Positions 51,687-59,568 of a DNA stretch of 64,000 nucleotides are shown one piece after another. Below the pieces are notes generated by a model, which searched no databases, was not told the origin of the DNA, and was given only the letters and a program-made list of their open reading frames with translations. Source of the stretch: Candidatus Saccharimonadota bacterium (lineage in GTDB: Bacteria; Patescibacteriota; Saccharimonadia; Saccharimonadales; Saccharimonadaceae); assembly GCA_017524405.1 (NCBI GenBank), contig JAFWSJ010000011.1, forward strand, positions 62,001-126,000. Direction: 5' to 3'. Position 1 is the stretch's first letter; the number at the start of each line of letters is the position of its first letter. Position numbers and translations under genes: made by a program.

Positions 51687-52997
51687 CTAAATCTCTTCTG
51701 GCTTCACGCGAATTTGTTCAGTCGTGTCACGATCGCGCACTGTCACAGTGCCATCCTCAAGCGTATCGAAATCAATAACAACACACTTTGGCGTACCAAT
51801 CTCGTCCTGCTTGAGATAACGCTTCCCGATATTTCCAGAATCATCCCAAGTCACATTCTTGTACTTGTTGCGGAGTATTTTGTATACTTCGCGCGCCTTC
51901 GCGACAAGCTCCGGCTTATTCTTGAGAAGCGGCGAAACACAGAAGCGATACGGCGCCAACTCTTCAGGGAGCGCCAAAACGATACGATTCTCCTCCTGGC
52001 GATACGCGTTTGCGAGCACCGCGAGAATCAAACGCTCAACGCCAATCGACGGCTCAATCACATGCGGGATAAAGCGCTCCGTGCTACCCTTCACGATATA
52101 TTCCATATTCTTGCCGCTCTCGCGCTGAATATTCGAAAGATCAAAGTCTGTACGATAGGCCAAACCCATCAATTCTTCCTGACCATTCGGATAGTCGAAC
52201 ATAATATCGACTGTACGCTTCGAATAGTGCGCACGGTCTTTCTCGCCAACCTCAATATCGTGGATATTTTCACTCTTCAAGCCCATTACATCGGTCAAGA
52301 ACTTATGGTTCTGTTCGAGCAATTTCTCGAAATTCTCTTCCCAAGTCGCCGGTGCAACAAAGTATTCAATCTCCATCTGCGAGCATTCGCGGTCGCGGAG
52401 AATGAAGTCGCGTGGCGAAATCTCATTACGGAAGGCTTTGCCCTGCTGAGCAAGACCAAATGGCAAGTCCGGATAAATCGAATCAACAACATTCTTGTAA
52501 TTTGTAAAAATGCCCTGCGCAGTTTCCGGACGGAGATAGGCAATAGAAGAATCGTCATTAACTGGACCAACATGCGTACTGAACATCATATTGAACTGGC
52601 GGATATCGCCCCATTCAATCTTGCCGCAAGTTGGGCACTTCACATTGAGCGCTTTAAATTCCTCTGTCGTCACGCTCTCGGTAATACCATCAGCGATTTT
52701 GTCCGCGCGGAAGCGACCATGGCAAGCGCCACATTCTACGAGCGGGTCAGAGAATGTCGCAGTGTGGCCAGAAGCAACCCAAGTACGTGGGTTCATAATA
52801 ATTGCTGCATCAACGCCGTAAATGTCCTCACGGCTCTCTACCCAGTAATTCCACCAGGCATCCATAATTTTGCGCTTCAAGGCAACGCCCATTGGGCCAA
52901 AATCCCAAGTACCAGCCATGCCGCCATAGACATCGCTGCCCGGATAAATAAATCCGCGGCGTTTGCACAAACTAACAATATCTTCCATTTTTGCCAT
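51687..52997 (-). CDS. glyS: Glycyl-tRNA synthetase (dimeric type)
   Basis: Charges tRNA-Gly in the cytoplasm. This is the single-chain alpha2 class II enzyme, 436 residues. It starts CKRRGFIYPGSDVYGGMAGTW, with motif 1 around LKRKIMDAWWNYWV. A zinc-binding insert has CGACHGRF and CPTCGKIEWGD. Motif 2 is FRNEISPRDFILRDREC and motif 3 HVIEPSIGVERLILAVLANAY. The C-terminal anticodon-binding domain ends with the usual HMRDRD-like VTVRDRDTTEQ. The TAAAAT hexamer is nine nt before the ATG. Monocistronic with a terminator. Confidence 0.97.
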   Translation of the reverse strand: MAKMEDIVSLCKRRGFIYPGSDVYGGMAGTWDFGPMGVALKRKIMDAWWNYWVESREDIYGVDAAIIMNPRTWVASGHTATFSDPLVECGACHGRFRADKIADGITESVTTEEFKALNVKCPTCGKIEWGDIRQFNMMFSTHVGPVNDDSSIAYLRPETAQGIFTNYKNVVDSIYPDLPFGLAQQGKAFRNEISPRDFILRDRECSQMEIEYFVAPATWEENFEKLLEQNHKFLTDVMGLKSENIHDIEVGEKDRAHYSKRTVDIMFDYPNGQEELMGLAYRTDFDLSNIQRESGKNMEYIVKGSTERFIPHVIEPSIGVERLILAVLANAYRQEENRIVLALPEELAPYRFCVSPLLKNKPELVAKAREVYKILRNKYKNVTWDDSGNIGKRYLKQDEIGTPKCVVIDFDTLEDGTVTVRDRDTTEQIRVKPEEI

Positions 52998-53006
52998 AAT
53001 GTTTAT

Positions 53007-53015
53007 ATTTTACCA
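53007..53015 (-). promoter_or_regulatory. Extended -10 of glyS
   Basis: TGG-TAAAAT on the minus strand, nine nt before the ATG, so the leader would be two or three nt. Confidence 0.58.
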
Positions 53016-53018
53016 CAA

Positions 53019-53720
53019 TTACAGGCTTTTGCTCTGCTCGGCACAGCGCACGATATATAGCACTTCGTCGAGCAGCTCACCGAAGCCCGCAACTTTCATG
53101 CAAATCTCGAGCGGCGACGAGACCATGAGCCGCATCAACTTGATATGCTCAGCCGTCACTGGACCGCCATCGCGCACCGAAAGCGCCCCATCCTCTACGT
53201 TCCAGACGTACTGACTCGAAGCCGAAAGCTTTTCGCCTGCCGTGTCGTATTTTAGGTTTATTTCCTCACCTGAAGCCATAAGCATATTCATACTCGCCCA
53301 AGCCCACAAAAGCTCCTTGTAGCGGCTAGGAGAGCCCGAGACGGCATGTTTCTGTGCGGCCTCCATACATTGGCGTAAAATATTAAAGAATTCTGGCGTC
53401 TCCGCCTGCTCTGCGCGACGCGAAGCCTCGCGCATAAGGCGCCCACCTAGGTCCAGAAGTTCGACATCTCCCACGAAAGCATCATAATGCTCCAACAGCT
53501 TCGCTGAAGTTAGGATCCCCAACTCGCCTTTGCCGTCATGAATCACCACTTCCGACACCGAAAACAGCTCAATTCCACCCGCGAGCTTGGATTTCTCGCG
53601 TCGGACGCCTTTTGCCATCACGGACTTCTTGCCTTCTGGCGTCAAAAGCTGCAAAATTCGGTCCGCCTCGCCAAAATTCGTCCGCTTCAGAACAATCGCC
53701 TTCGTCCTAAGATCACGCAT
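53019..53720 (-). CDS. recO: DNA repair protein RecO
   Basis: A 233-residue recombination mediator that helps load RecA on SSB-coated DNA. The N-terminal OB fold starts RDLRTKAIVLKRTNFGEADR, with LLTPEGKKSVMAKGVRREKSK, followed by a helical domain. Zinc-ligand cysteines usual in many RecO proteins are not evident. I place the start at 53720 from the family N-terminus; longer in-frame starts read into the receiver gene. It overlaps that gene's end by eight nt, making recO the third gene of a histidine kinase-receiver-recO operon. Confidence 0.92.
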   Translation of the reverse strand: MRDLRTKAIVLKRTNFGEADRILQLLTPEGKKSVMAKGVRREKSKLAGGIELFSVSEVVIHDGKGELGILTSAKLLEHYDAFVGDVELLDLGGRLMREASRRAEQAETPEFFNILRQCMEAAQKHAVSGSPSRYKELLWAWASMNMLMASGEEINLKYDTAGEKLSASSQYVWNVEDGALSVRDGGPVTAEHIKLMRLMVSSPLEICMKVAGFGELLDEVLYIVRCAEQSKSL

Positions 53721-54060
53721 AGCGCCCCACAATCTCAAGCAAATCGCTTGGCCGCATCGAACCCTTGTCGAACGCCGCCACAACACCGTATTTCTCAGCG
53801 ATATCGTCAGGCAACGAAACGCTGCTCACAATCACGACTGGCACATCCATGAGCTGCGGGTAGCTGCGCATCTCGTTGAGCACCGCAAATCCCGTCGGCC
53901 CAGTCAACAATACATCCAAAATCACGAGCCGAGGCGGCTCGTCAAAATCCATCGCCGCAATCGCCGCGATGCCGTCATGGAAGAATGCCAATTCCTGCCC
54001 CTTCAAAAGCCGGCGGTAGTAGCTTTCCCACCCACAATCATCTTCGAGAACAAAAATCAT
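53713..54060 (-). CDS. Stand-alone response-regulator receiver domain
   Basis: A 115-residue CheY-like receiver with no output domain. The acidic pocket is Glu6-Asp7-Asp8 (MIFVLEDDCG), the phosphoacceptor Asp49 (RLVILDVLL), the switch Ser79/80 (VVIVSSVS) and the conserved Lys99 (AAFDKGSM). Such single-domain regulators pass phosphate or act by protein binding. The ATG overlaps the kinase stop by four nt, so the kinase is its likely donor. It overlaps recO at the other end. Confidence 0.92.
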   Translation of the reverse strand: MIFVLEDDCGWESYYRRLLKGQELAFFHDGIAAIAAMDFDEPPRLVILDVLLTGPTGFAVLNEMRSYPQLMDVPVVIVSSVSLPDDIAEKYGVVAAFDKGSMRPSDLLEIVGRYA

Positions 54061-54731
54061 AAGAAACTCAGCTGCCCGGAAACCGGTAAATCAATATAAA
54101 AGCTCGTTCCGTCGCGATGGCGAATGAGCCCAAAATCACTATGCATATAACTAGAAAAACGCGACGCAATATAGAGCCCCAAACCGCTCGAGCCCGGACG
54201 CATCGGCGTCGCCACCGGCTTCTTCACGAAGCCATCTTTGATTTCGCGCCAGATCTTCGTCGGAATCGTCGGGCCAAAATCGCGCACTTCAATTCGAATC
54301 TTCGCTCCGCGATCATAGACCGCGATTTCACTCGGCAACTCCTCGCCGCCATAATTCATCGCGTTGAGGCAAAAGTTATAAACCACCGAATGTAATAGTT
54401 GTGTATTTGCCACCGCCAATCTACGCTTATTTCGATAATCAATCGAGAGTTCACGACGATTAAACTTAAACCATTGCCAAAGTTCATTCACAACCTCATC
54501 GCAAACCGCGCGCGGATTCACCGGCTCCATTTCGAATAATGCCTCATCAAGCCGAGCAATTTTTGTCAGATCATTCACCTGACGAATCGCACGGTCGCTC
54601 GTTGCTACGATTTGCTTTCCGACCTCACGCGCCCCCTCGAGGCTTTCCTCATAGTCCAAAGACAAGGCGAGCTGCCGCATCAAACTTAGCGGCGCCTTCA
54701 ATTCATGCGCAACTACTACCTCGCTTTCCAT
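54057..54731 (-). CDS. Soluble sensor histidine kinase without input domain
   Basis: A 224-residue cytoplasmic kinase. It starts almost at the H-box: His9 in VVAHELKAPLSLMRQ. The DHp helices run to about residue 65. The HATPase domain has the N-box YNFCLNAMNYGG (Asn123), the G1 box VRDFGPTIP, and the G2 box GSSGLGLYIASRF. There is no membrane segment, PAS or other sensor. The usual DxGxG of G1 is DFGPT. TAAAAT ends six nt before the ATG, so the operon is leaderless. Forms a unit with the receiver and recO. Confidence 0.9.
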   Translation of the reverse strand: MESEVVVAHELKAPLSLMRQLALSLDYEESLEGAREVGKQIVATSDRAIRQVNDLTKIARLDEALFEMEPVNPRAVCDEVVNELWQWFKFNRRELSIDYRNKRRLAVANTQLLHSVVYNFCLNAMNYGGEELPSEIAVYDRGAKIRIEVRDFGPTIPTKIWREIKDGFVKKPVATPMRPGSSGLGLYIASRFSSYMHSDFGLIRHRDGTSFYIDLPVSGQLSFL

Positions 54732-54737
54732 GCCTTC

Positions 54738-54743
54738 ATTTTA
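54738..54743 (-). promoter_or_regulatory. -10 element of the kinase-receiver-recO operon, leaderless
   Basis: TAAAAT on the minus strand, six nt before the kinase ATG. Confidence 0.65.
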
Positions 54744-54746
54744 TAA

Positions 54747-54787
54747 CAAAAAGCCTCCCATATAAAAGCATAAGGGGAGGCTATTTT
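54747..54787 (-). terminator. Rho-independent terminator
   Basis: AGCCTCCC/GGGAGGCT stem with a 15-nt loop and TTTTT on the minus strand, ending the 54794-55669 gene. Confidence 0.85.
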
Positions 54788-54793
54788 TGCTAA

Positions 54794-55669
54794 TTACGAG
54801 TTGCGACGAAGTTTCTTGACGAGCGTTTCAAAATCGCTGCGATATGCTTCGGCGTCAGTCTGCATCACAAGCGTCTTGTCGTTCACCTTGAGGAGAATCA
54901 CGATACCACGAATGCCATCCGCAATCTCACCCTCATACCAAGTACCAGACAAGGCGTTATCATCGGACGAGAACGCACGGGAAGTCAACTTACCATTTTT
55001 AATCTTCGTCTCATAGGAAGTCTGAACAGTCGTAATCTGACGATTGAGAATCTGGAAACGCAAGGCGTAACGAGAAGCCTTATTATTAACTGGGTCTACC
55101 TGCTTTGGCTGGAAATAGGCAACATAGTCGTTGTTACTCGTGCCGTCTTTCTCAATGTAGACGCTCCAAGTCTTCGGATACTCAAAGCTAATCGAACCAT
55201 AGTCGCTCGGGCCAGTAAAGCTATAGAATGGTTCCTTGGCGCGCTCCTCATAAGCCGCTTCGTCTTTGTCGTGCTGAGTTTTCTCGGCCGCGGCGACGGC
55301 TAGATTCTTCTCAGATTCATAATTCGTCTTGAGCTCGTTGTACTGCATGAAGAAAATGACTGCAAACACAATCGCAGCCGCTGCGATGATACAAACACCA
55401 ACGAGAACCAAAGTCTCCACGAGGGTATTCTTCTTCTCTGGCTTGAGGCCTGCACTTGGCGCAGTAGCCGTAGGAGCCATCGGAGGATTAACTGGTTGGT
55501 TCGGTGCCGGAACAGGATTTACTGGAACGACCGGATTCATAGGAGCTGCGCCACCAAAACTATTTGCTTGGGGCACATTCCCAGCTGGCGCCGCCTGGAA
55601 ATCATTATTCGCACCGGCCGGCATATTCGGCATCGGATTGAAACCACCCATATTAGACTGTTGATCCAT
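54794..55669 (-). CDS. Hypothetical single-pass membrane protein
   Basis: A 291-residue protein. The first roughly 80 residues are Pro/Asn/Ala-rich and cytoplasmic (MNPVVPVNPVPAPNQPVNPP). A membrane segment lies at about 86-110 (ETLVLVGVCIIAAAAIVFAVIFF). A short coiled linker and an extracellular domain follow (about 145-290: FYSFTGPSDYGSISFEYPKTW, RALRFQI, LSGTWYEGEIADGIRG). The exodomain pattern resembles PsbP/lipoprotein-like beta domains, but the family is not certain. The ATG is six nt after TATAAT, so leaderless, and a terminator follows. Confidence 0.78.
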   Translation of the reverse strand: MDQQSNMGGFNPMPNMPAGANNDFQAAPAGNVPQANSFGGAAPMNPVVPVNPVPAPNQPVNPPMAPTATAPSAGLKPEKKNTLVETLVLVGVCIIAAAAIVFAVIFFMQYNELKTNYESEKNLAVAAAEKTQHDKDEAAYEERAKEPFYSFTGPSDYGSISFEYPKTWSVYIEKDGTSNNDYVAYFQPKQVDPVNNKASRYALRFQILNRQITTVQTSYETKIKNGKLTSRAFSSDDNALSGTWYEGEIADGIRGIVILLKVNDKTLVMQTDAEAYRSDFETLVKKLRRNS

Positions 55670-55675
55670 ACGCTA

Positions 55676-55681
55676 ATTATA
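55676..55681 (-). promoter_or_regulatory. -10 element, leaderless, of the 54794-55669 gene
   Basis: TATAAT on the minus strand, six nt before the ATG. Confidence 0.68.
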
Positions 55682-55712
55682 GTTAAGCGTGAGCTTTTTC
55701 GCAAGCGAAAAA

Positions 55713-55907
55713 TTACTCCTTGCTAAAATCTTCTTCGATAACCTTAATCTCGTTTTTCAAGCCATCGAGGTCTTTCTCGATGTCTTTCGCAAGAGCCGTC
55801 AAAGACTTGTATTTCTCGCTGGCTTCTTCGAGTTTAAAGTCATCAGAATAAAACCATTCCACGCCGGCCTTTAAATCTGAAATCTTGTCGCTGATAGTTT
55901 TTGCCAT
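55713..55907 (-). CDS. xseB: Exodeoxyribonuclease VII small subunit
   Basis: A 64-residue helical protein typical of XseB, which binds XseA in multiple copies to form exonuclease VII. It has a run of two amphipathic helices (SDKISDLKAGVEWFYSDDF, LEEASEKYKSLTALAKDIEK). The start codon abuts the xseA stop (TAA-ATG), and AGGAG lies within the end of xseA. Confidence 0.9.
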   Translation of the reverse strand: MAKTISDKISDLKAGVEWFYSDDFKLEEASEKYKSLTALAKDIEKDLDGLKNEIKVIEEDFSKE

Positions 55908-57005
55908 TTATTTCTCCTTTATTGCTTTTACGTTTGCCGTCAAAACTCGCTTTGCCATTTCGATTTCCACGTCACTTCCGACCGCCACATCGCCGCGCAC
56001 CAATGCATAGCCGCGCGCCAGCACATTTTCTGGATTAAGTTGCGCTAGAATTTTATTTTGGCCGGCAATTTCTGTACGAATTAATTCAATTTTATGGTAA
56101 ATTTCATCCGCAACGCGCGCAATTTCCTTGCAATTTACCTCTGTTATTTCGTCAATTTTGTCTTTGAGCAAATTATTTATTCGATTTACGTCAGCACGCA
56201 AACCGGACTTCACTTCCCGTCGGTCGCGCGTCAGCATTTGCGCCGCATTTGACGGCGTCGAAGCCACCACATCGGCTGCTAGGTCGCACAAACTTTCATC
56301 AATTTCATGTCCAATCCCCGTAATTACCGGAATCTTGCTGGCCGCAATTGCGCGTACCAATGCTTCATCATTAAACACTGCGAGATCGTCCGCCGAACCA
56401 CCACCGCGAATCACCGCAACCACGTCGACTTCGCCGCGCTCATTCATGTATTTTAGCGCGCGGATGATTTGGTCGGCCGCCGTCATGCCCTGCACCTGCG
56501 TATGTGCTGTAAGCACCGTAAGCCCGCCCCATCTCTCATTCAAAATCTTACAAAAGTCCGCATAGCCAGCCGCCTGCGTACTAGAAATCACACCAATCTT
56601 CTCAATCCTATCCGGTAGCGGGCGTTTCTTGGCCGGGTCAAACAGTCCCTCACCTGCCAGCTTCTTTTTGAGGAGCTCAAAGCTCTTCTTGAGGCTGCCC
56701 TCGCCCACCGGCTGAATCGCCTGAACCGTCAATGAGAATTTGCCCCAATTTGTCAGCTTTGGAAGCGCCCTAACACGCACCTTCATGCCATCTTCGAGCG
56801 GAAATCTCTGCTGGTAAACCATCATAAAGCAGCCGACACTCGACTGTTCGTCTTTCAAATCAAAGAAGACATACTTGCCCTGATTGACCTTATAGCTGGC
56901 GATCTCACCCTCAACGACCACCCCCGTAAAAGCCGTCTCAAGAATCTGGTTACAGACTGCCTGAAAATCCGAAACAGTATAGACTTGCTGCTCGCTATTT
57001 TCCAT
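55908..57005 (-). CDS. xseA: Exodeoxyribonuclease VII large subunit
   Basis: The catalytic subunit that degrades single-stranded DNA from both ends. The N-terminal OB fold has FTGVVVEGEIASYKVNQGKYVFFDLKD-type sequence. The catalytic region has IGVISSTQAAGYADF, VIRGGGSADDLAVFND and ITGIGHEIDESLCDLAAD. The coiled-coil part binding XseB is short, giving 365 residues against about 450 in E. coli. It ends with NPENVLARGYALV. The start overlaps the end of the upstream UPF0104 gene by 11 nt, so translation is coupled. Confidence 0.95.
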   Translation of the reverse strand: MENSEQQVYTVSDFQAVCNQILETAFTGVVVEGEIASYKVNQGKYVFFDLKDEQSSVGCFMMVYQQRFPLEDGMKVRVRALPKLTNWGKFSLTVQAIQPVGEGSLKKSFELLKKKLAGEGLFDPAKKRPLPDRIEKIGVISSTQAAGYADFCKILNERWGGLTVLTAHTQVQGMTAADQIIRALKYMNERGEVDVVAVIRGGGSADDLAVFNDEALVRAIAASKIPVITGIGHEIDESLCDLAADVVASTPSNAAQMLTRDRREVKSGLRADVNRINNLLKDKIDEITEVNCKEIARVADEIYHKIELIRTEIAGQNKILAQLNPENVLARGYALVRGDVAVGSDVEIEMAKRVLTANVKAIKEK

Positions 57006-58080
57006 CTTTGCCGGCCTTGAATTTATCTTTGCGACTCATCAATGCCTGCTGATAGAAGCCCCAACCGCTCACAATCGTACCAAGGAGCACACAGATGCGC
57101 GTCACGATCACCGTAATCACCGCGACCGAAGGTTCAACGCCCGTCGCTACCATAATGAGCACCATCGCACCCTCATAGCCGCCAAGACCGCCTGGTGTCA
57201 CCATCACTGTGCCGACCACGCTCGCCACACCCTCAGCAATCATGATCTGCGGCAAAACCTCTGGATGCCCTAATGAGCAAGCTACCACCCAATAAGTCGC
57301 TAGCTCGAGGAAGGAATAGAGCGCGCCCCAAATCGTCGGCTTCCACAAAATGCGCTTATTGCGTTTCATATTCAAATAGTCGCCGCGAAGATCGTTAAAG
57401 AATTTGCTAACCGATTCTTCCTTCAGGTATTTACGCTTCTTGCCACGCGAAAGTTTTCTCACGATACCGTTCACAAACTTTGAGGCCTTATCAGATAGCC
57501 AATCGATATTCTTCTGCTTCCTGACAATCAACCATACCGTCACGATAACCGTCTGGATGCCGAGCGCAACCGCAGCAGCGAGAAGTAGAATCCAATACTT
57601 ACCAGCGAGCACGCAGCCCGCAATCAAAACGACAGCAATCGCAATAAAGGTCTGAACCGTATTCGCGAGCGCGCAGATTGCGTAGCGCAAGATATGGACG
57701 AAGCTAATCTGTCCCGCCGTAATGCCCATATCTTTCAGACGCCAAATCAAGTAGCCCAAGCCACTCGCGCCGCCACTCGGCAAAGCATGGTTTACGAAGT
57801 TAATCTCGAGCGAAATGCGCGTTAACTTTGCTTGCGTCATCTTAAAATCCTTGCGCTGTTTAAGGAAGGCAAAATAAATCTGACCCGCCGCATAATACAT
57901 CAAAATCTGCTCTGGGATAAGAATCAGAAGAATCCACGGATTAAGGTGCTGGAACGAATAAACCAACGCATCCCACATCGGCATCATTTCGCCGTTAAGT
58001 TCGACCTCACCCGAAAAAGCCTGCCACGCAATGAAGGCGACCAAGGCCAACGTAATAATACTCAGAATTTTCTTTACCAT
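56995..58080 (-). CDS. UPF0104 / LPG synthase-like integral membrane protein
   Basis: A 361-residue protein with about eight membrane helices. It belongs to the membrane part of the lysylphosphatidylglycerol synthase/UPF0104 family (YbhN-like): NHALPSGGASGLGYLIWRLK and the later TPGGLGGYEGAM are the family motifs. The soluble aminoacyl-transferase domain of MprF is absent, so a flippase-like or other lipid-handling role is more likely than lysyl transfer. A TGA-TATACT extended -10 lies nine nt before the ATG. First gene of the UPF0104-xseA-xseB unit. Confidence 0.87.
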   Translation of the reverse strand: MVKKILSIITLALVAFIAWQAFSGEVELNGEMMPMWDALVYSFQHLNPWILLILIPEQILMYYAAGQIYFAFLKQRKDFKMTQAKLTRISLEINFVNHALPSGGASGLGYLIWRLKDMGITAGQISFVHILRYAICALANTVQTFIAIAVVLIAGCVLAGKYWILLLAAAVALGIQTVIVTVWLIVRKQKNIDWLSDKASKFVNGIVRKLSRGKKRKYLKEESVSKFFNDLRGDYLNMKRNKRILWKPTIWGALYSFLELATYWVVACSLGHPEVLPQIMIAEGVASVVGTVMVTPGGLGGYEGAMVLIMVATGVEPSVAVITVIVTRICVLLGTIVSGWGFYQQALMSRKDKFKAGKDGK

Positions 58081-58089
58081 ATCCTTTTT

Positions 58090-58098
58090 AGTATATCA
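58090..58098 (-). promoter_or_regulatory. Extended -10 promoter of the UPF0104-xseAB unit
   Basis: TGA-TATACT on the minus strand, facing the divergent promoter at 58115-58120. The two promoters share a 48-nt intergenic gap. Confidence 0.58.
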
Positions 58099-58114
58099 TT
58101 TTCCCCGTTTGTTG

Positions 58115-58120
58115 TATAAT
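58115..58120 (+). promoter_or_regulatory. -10 element of the methyltransferase-rpmA unit
   Basis: TATAAT on the plus strand, eight nt before the ATG. Confidence 0.62.
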
Positions 58121-58128
58121 TTAAGGGT

Positions 58129-59244
58129 ATGCAATATCTTGTTGTGCTTGGTCGCGAAGCGAAACTATCACTCGCCGAACTCGAGGCGCTTTTTTCGTCC
58201 AGCAAAGTCAAGCAAATTGCGCCGAGCCTCGCTCTCGTTACCGCCAAATACGTCGACATCAACCGTCTCGGCGGCGCCGTCAAAGTCGCGAAGGTCCTAG
58301 ACGAAGCTCCAACCGATTATCTCAGCCAACTTCCAGAAGGTAAAATCACCCTCGGCGTCTCGGATTACTCCGCAAAAGCCAGCCAAAAATCCGCCTGGAC
58401 GCTCGCGCTCAAGTACAAAAATCTCTTGAAGCGCCACGGCCGCAACGTTCGCCTCATCCCGGGCAAGTCTGCCGTCATTTCTAGCGCTACCGCTCATCAC
58501 AACCAGCTCGGCGAAAAGCTCAATCATATCGAACTTATCAAATTCGGCGACCAATTCGCGACTTCCATTGGTACCCAGAACATTACGGCCTATGCCAAGC
58601 GCGATCAAGCTCGCCCCGCCCGCGACGCCTTCGTCGGTATGCTACCGCCGAAACTTGCTCAAATTCTCATCAATCTTGCAACGAACGGCGCGCCAAAGGG
58701 CCGTCTCCTCGACCCATTTTGCGGTACCGGCGTCGTACTCCAGGAAGCCTCCCTTATGGGCTACTCCGTCTATGGTACTGACCTCTCCGAAAAGATGATT
58801 GATTATTCTGAGCGCAACCTCAAGTGGCTCGCTGGCCGTTACTCGGATATACCAGCCGAACCGCAGCTCGAAGTCGGCGACGCGACCAACCATACTTGGA
58901 AGCCCGCACCAGATTTTGTCGCGAGCGAAATCTATCTCGGCCATCCAATGTCTCAGCCACCTGCCGAGATTAAGTTCCGCACCGAAAAGGAAAACTCCGA
59001 AGCTCTGCTTGTGGCCTTCCTGAAGAATCTCGCCAGCCAAATCGCCTCCGGCACGACCATCGCGCTCGCCATCCCAGCCTGGCTCCGCCAAAACGGCAAA
59101 TATTCTGGCCTCGATATCCTTGACAGATTAGATGACCTCGGGTATAATCATACAAAGTATCGATACGCGACTTATGACGACCTCTTATATTACCGAGAGG
59201 GCCAAATCGTTGCGCGTCAAATAATAGTATTAAGGAAAAAGTAA
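58129..59244 (+). CDS. TRM11-like SAM-dependent methyltransferase
   Basis: A 371-residue protein of the THUMP-associated tRNA (guanine-N2) methyltransferase group. The N-terminal half (about 1-170) resembles the ferredoxin-like/THUMP region. YAKRDQARPARDAFVGMLPPK leads into the SAM-binding DPFCGTGVVLQEA (about 204-216) and GTDLSEKMIDYSERNL. The catalytic motif IV, usually DPPYG, reads ASEIYLGHP here, so the target base or chemistry may differ. A tRNA G10-type methylation is the default guess. rpmA follows by three nt on the same transcript. Confidence 0.82.
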   Translation: MQYLVVLGREAKLSLAELEALFSSSKVKQIAPSLALVTAKYVDINRLGGAVKVAKVLDEAPTDYLSQLPEGKITLGVSDYSAKASQKSAWTLALKYKNLLKRHGRNVRLIPGKSAVISSATAHHNQLGEKLNHIELIKFGDQFATSIGTQNITAYAKRDQARPARDAFVGMLPPKLAQILINLATNGAPKGRLLDPFCGTGVVLQEASLMGYSVYGTDLSEKMIDYSERNLKWLAGRYSDIPAEPQLEVGDATNHTWKPAPDFVASEIYLGHPMSQPPAEIKFRTEKENSEALLVAFLKNLASQIASGTTIALAIPAWLRQNGKYSGLDILDRLDDLGYNHTKYRYATYDDLLYYREGQIVARQIIVLRKK

Positions 59245-59247
59245 AGT

Positions 59248-59526
59248 ATGTCACATGTCAAAGCTGGCGGTACCAGTAAAAACATCCACAACAATGCTGG
59301 CCAACGCCTCGGCGTCAAGCGCTTTGGTGGCCAAACTGTCAAAACTGGCGAAGTTCTCGTCCGCCAAACTGGCGCAACAAAGCTCGCTGGCCCTGGCACT
59401 TTCATGAGCCGCAACTTCACGATTCATGCCGCCATCGATGGTAAGGTTGTCTTCGTGAAGACCAAGAAGAGCCACTTCTCTGGCAAGAGCGTTCGCCGCA
59501 CCCGCGTCGAAGTTCACGCAAAATAA
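59248..59526 (+). CDS. rpmA: 50S ribosomal protein L27
   Basis: A 92-residue large-subunit protein near the peptidyl-transferase centre. It starts SHVKAGGTSKNIHNNAGQRL followed by GVKRFGGQTVK and VLVRQTGATKLAGPGT, all typical. The N-terminus has no Firmicutes-style cleavable extension. It is not next to rplU (L21), which is its usual partner, but follows the TRM11-like gene. A terminator follows. Confidence 0.96.
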   Translation: MSHVKAGGTSKNIHNNAGQRLGVKRFGGQTVKTGEVLVRQTGATKLAGPGTFMSRNFTIHAAIDGKVVFVKTKKSHFSGKSVRRTRVEVHAK

Positions 59527-59539
59527 TCCAAGACTTCAA

Positions 59540-59568
59540 AAATCTCCCCTAACCGGGGAGATTTTTTA
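59540..59568. terminator. Bidirectional terminator between rpmA and holA
   Basis: AATCTCCCC/GGGGAGATT stem with a TAACC loop and T runs on both strands. Confidence 0.9.

Noticed and set aside
51714-53060. A 448-codon plus-strand open frame opposite glyS
   Set aside because: Antisense shadow of glyS, with low-complexity Arg/Ile/Asn-rich content and no domain.
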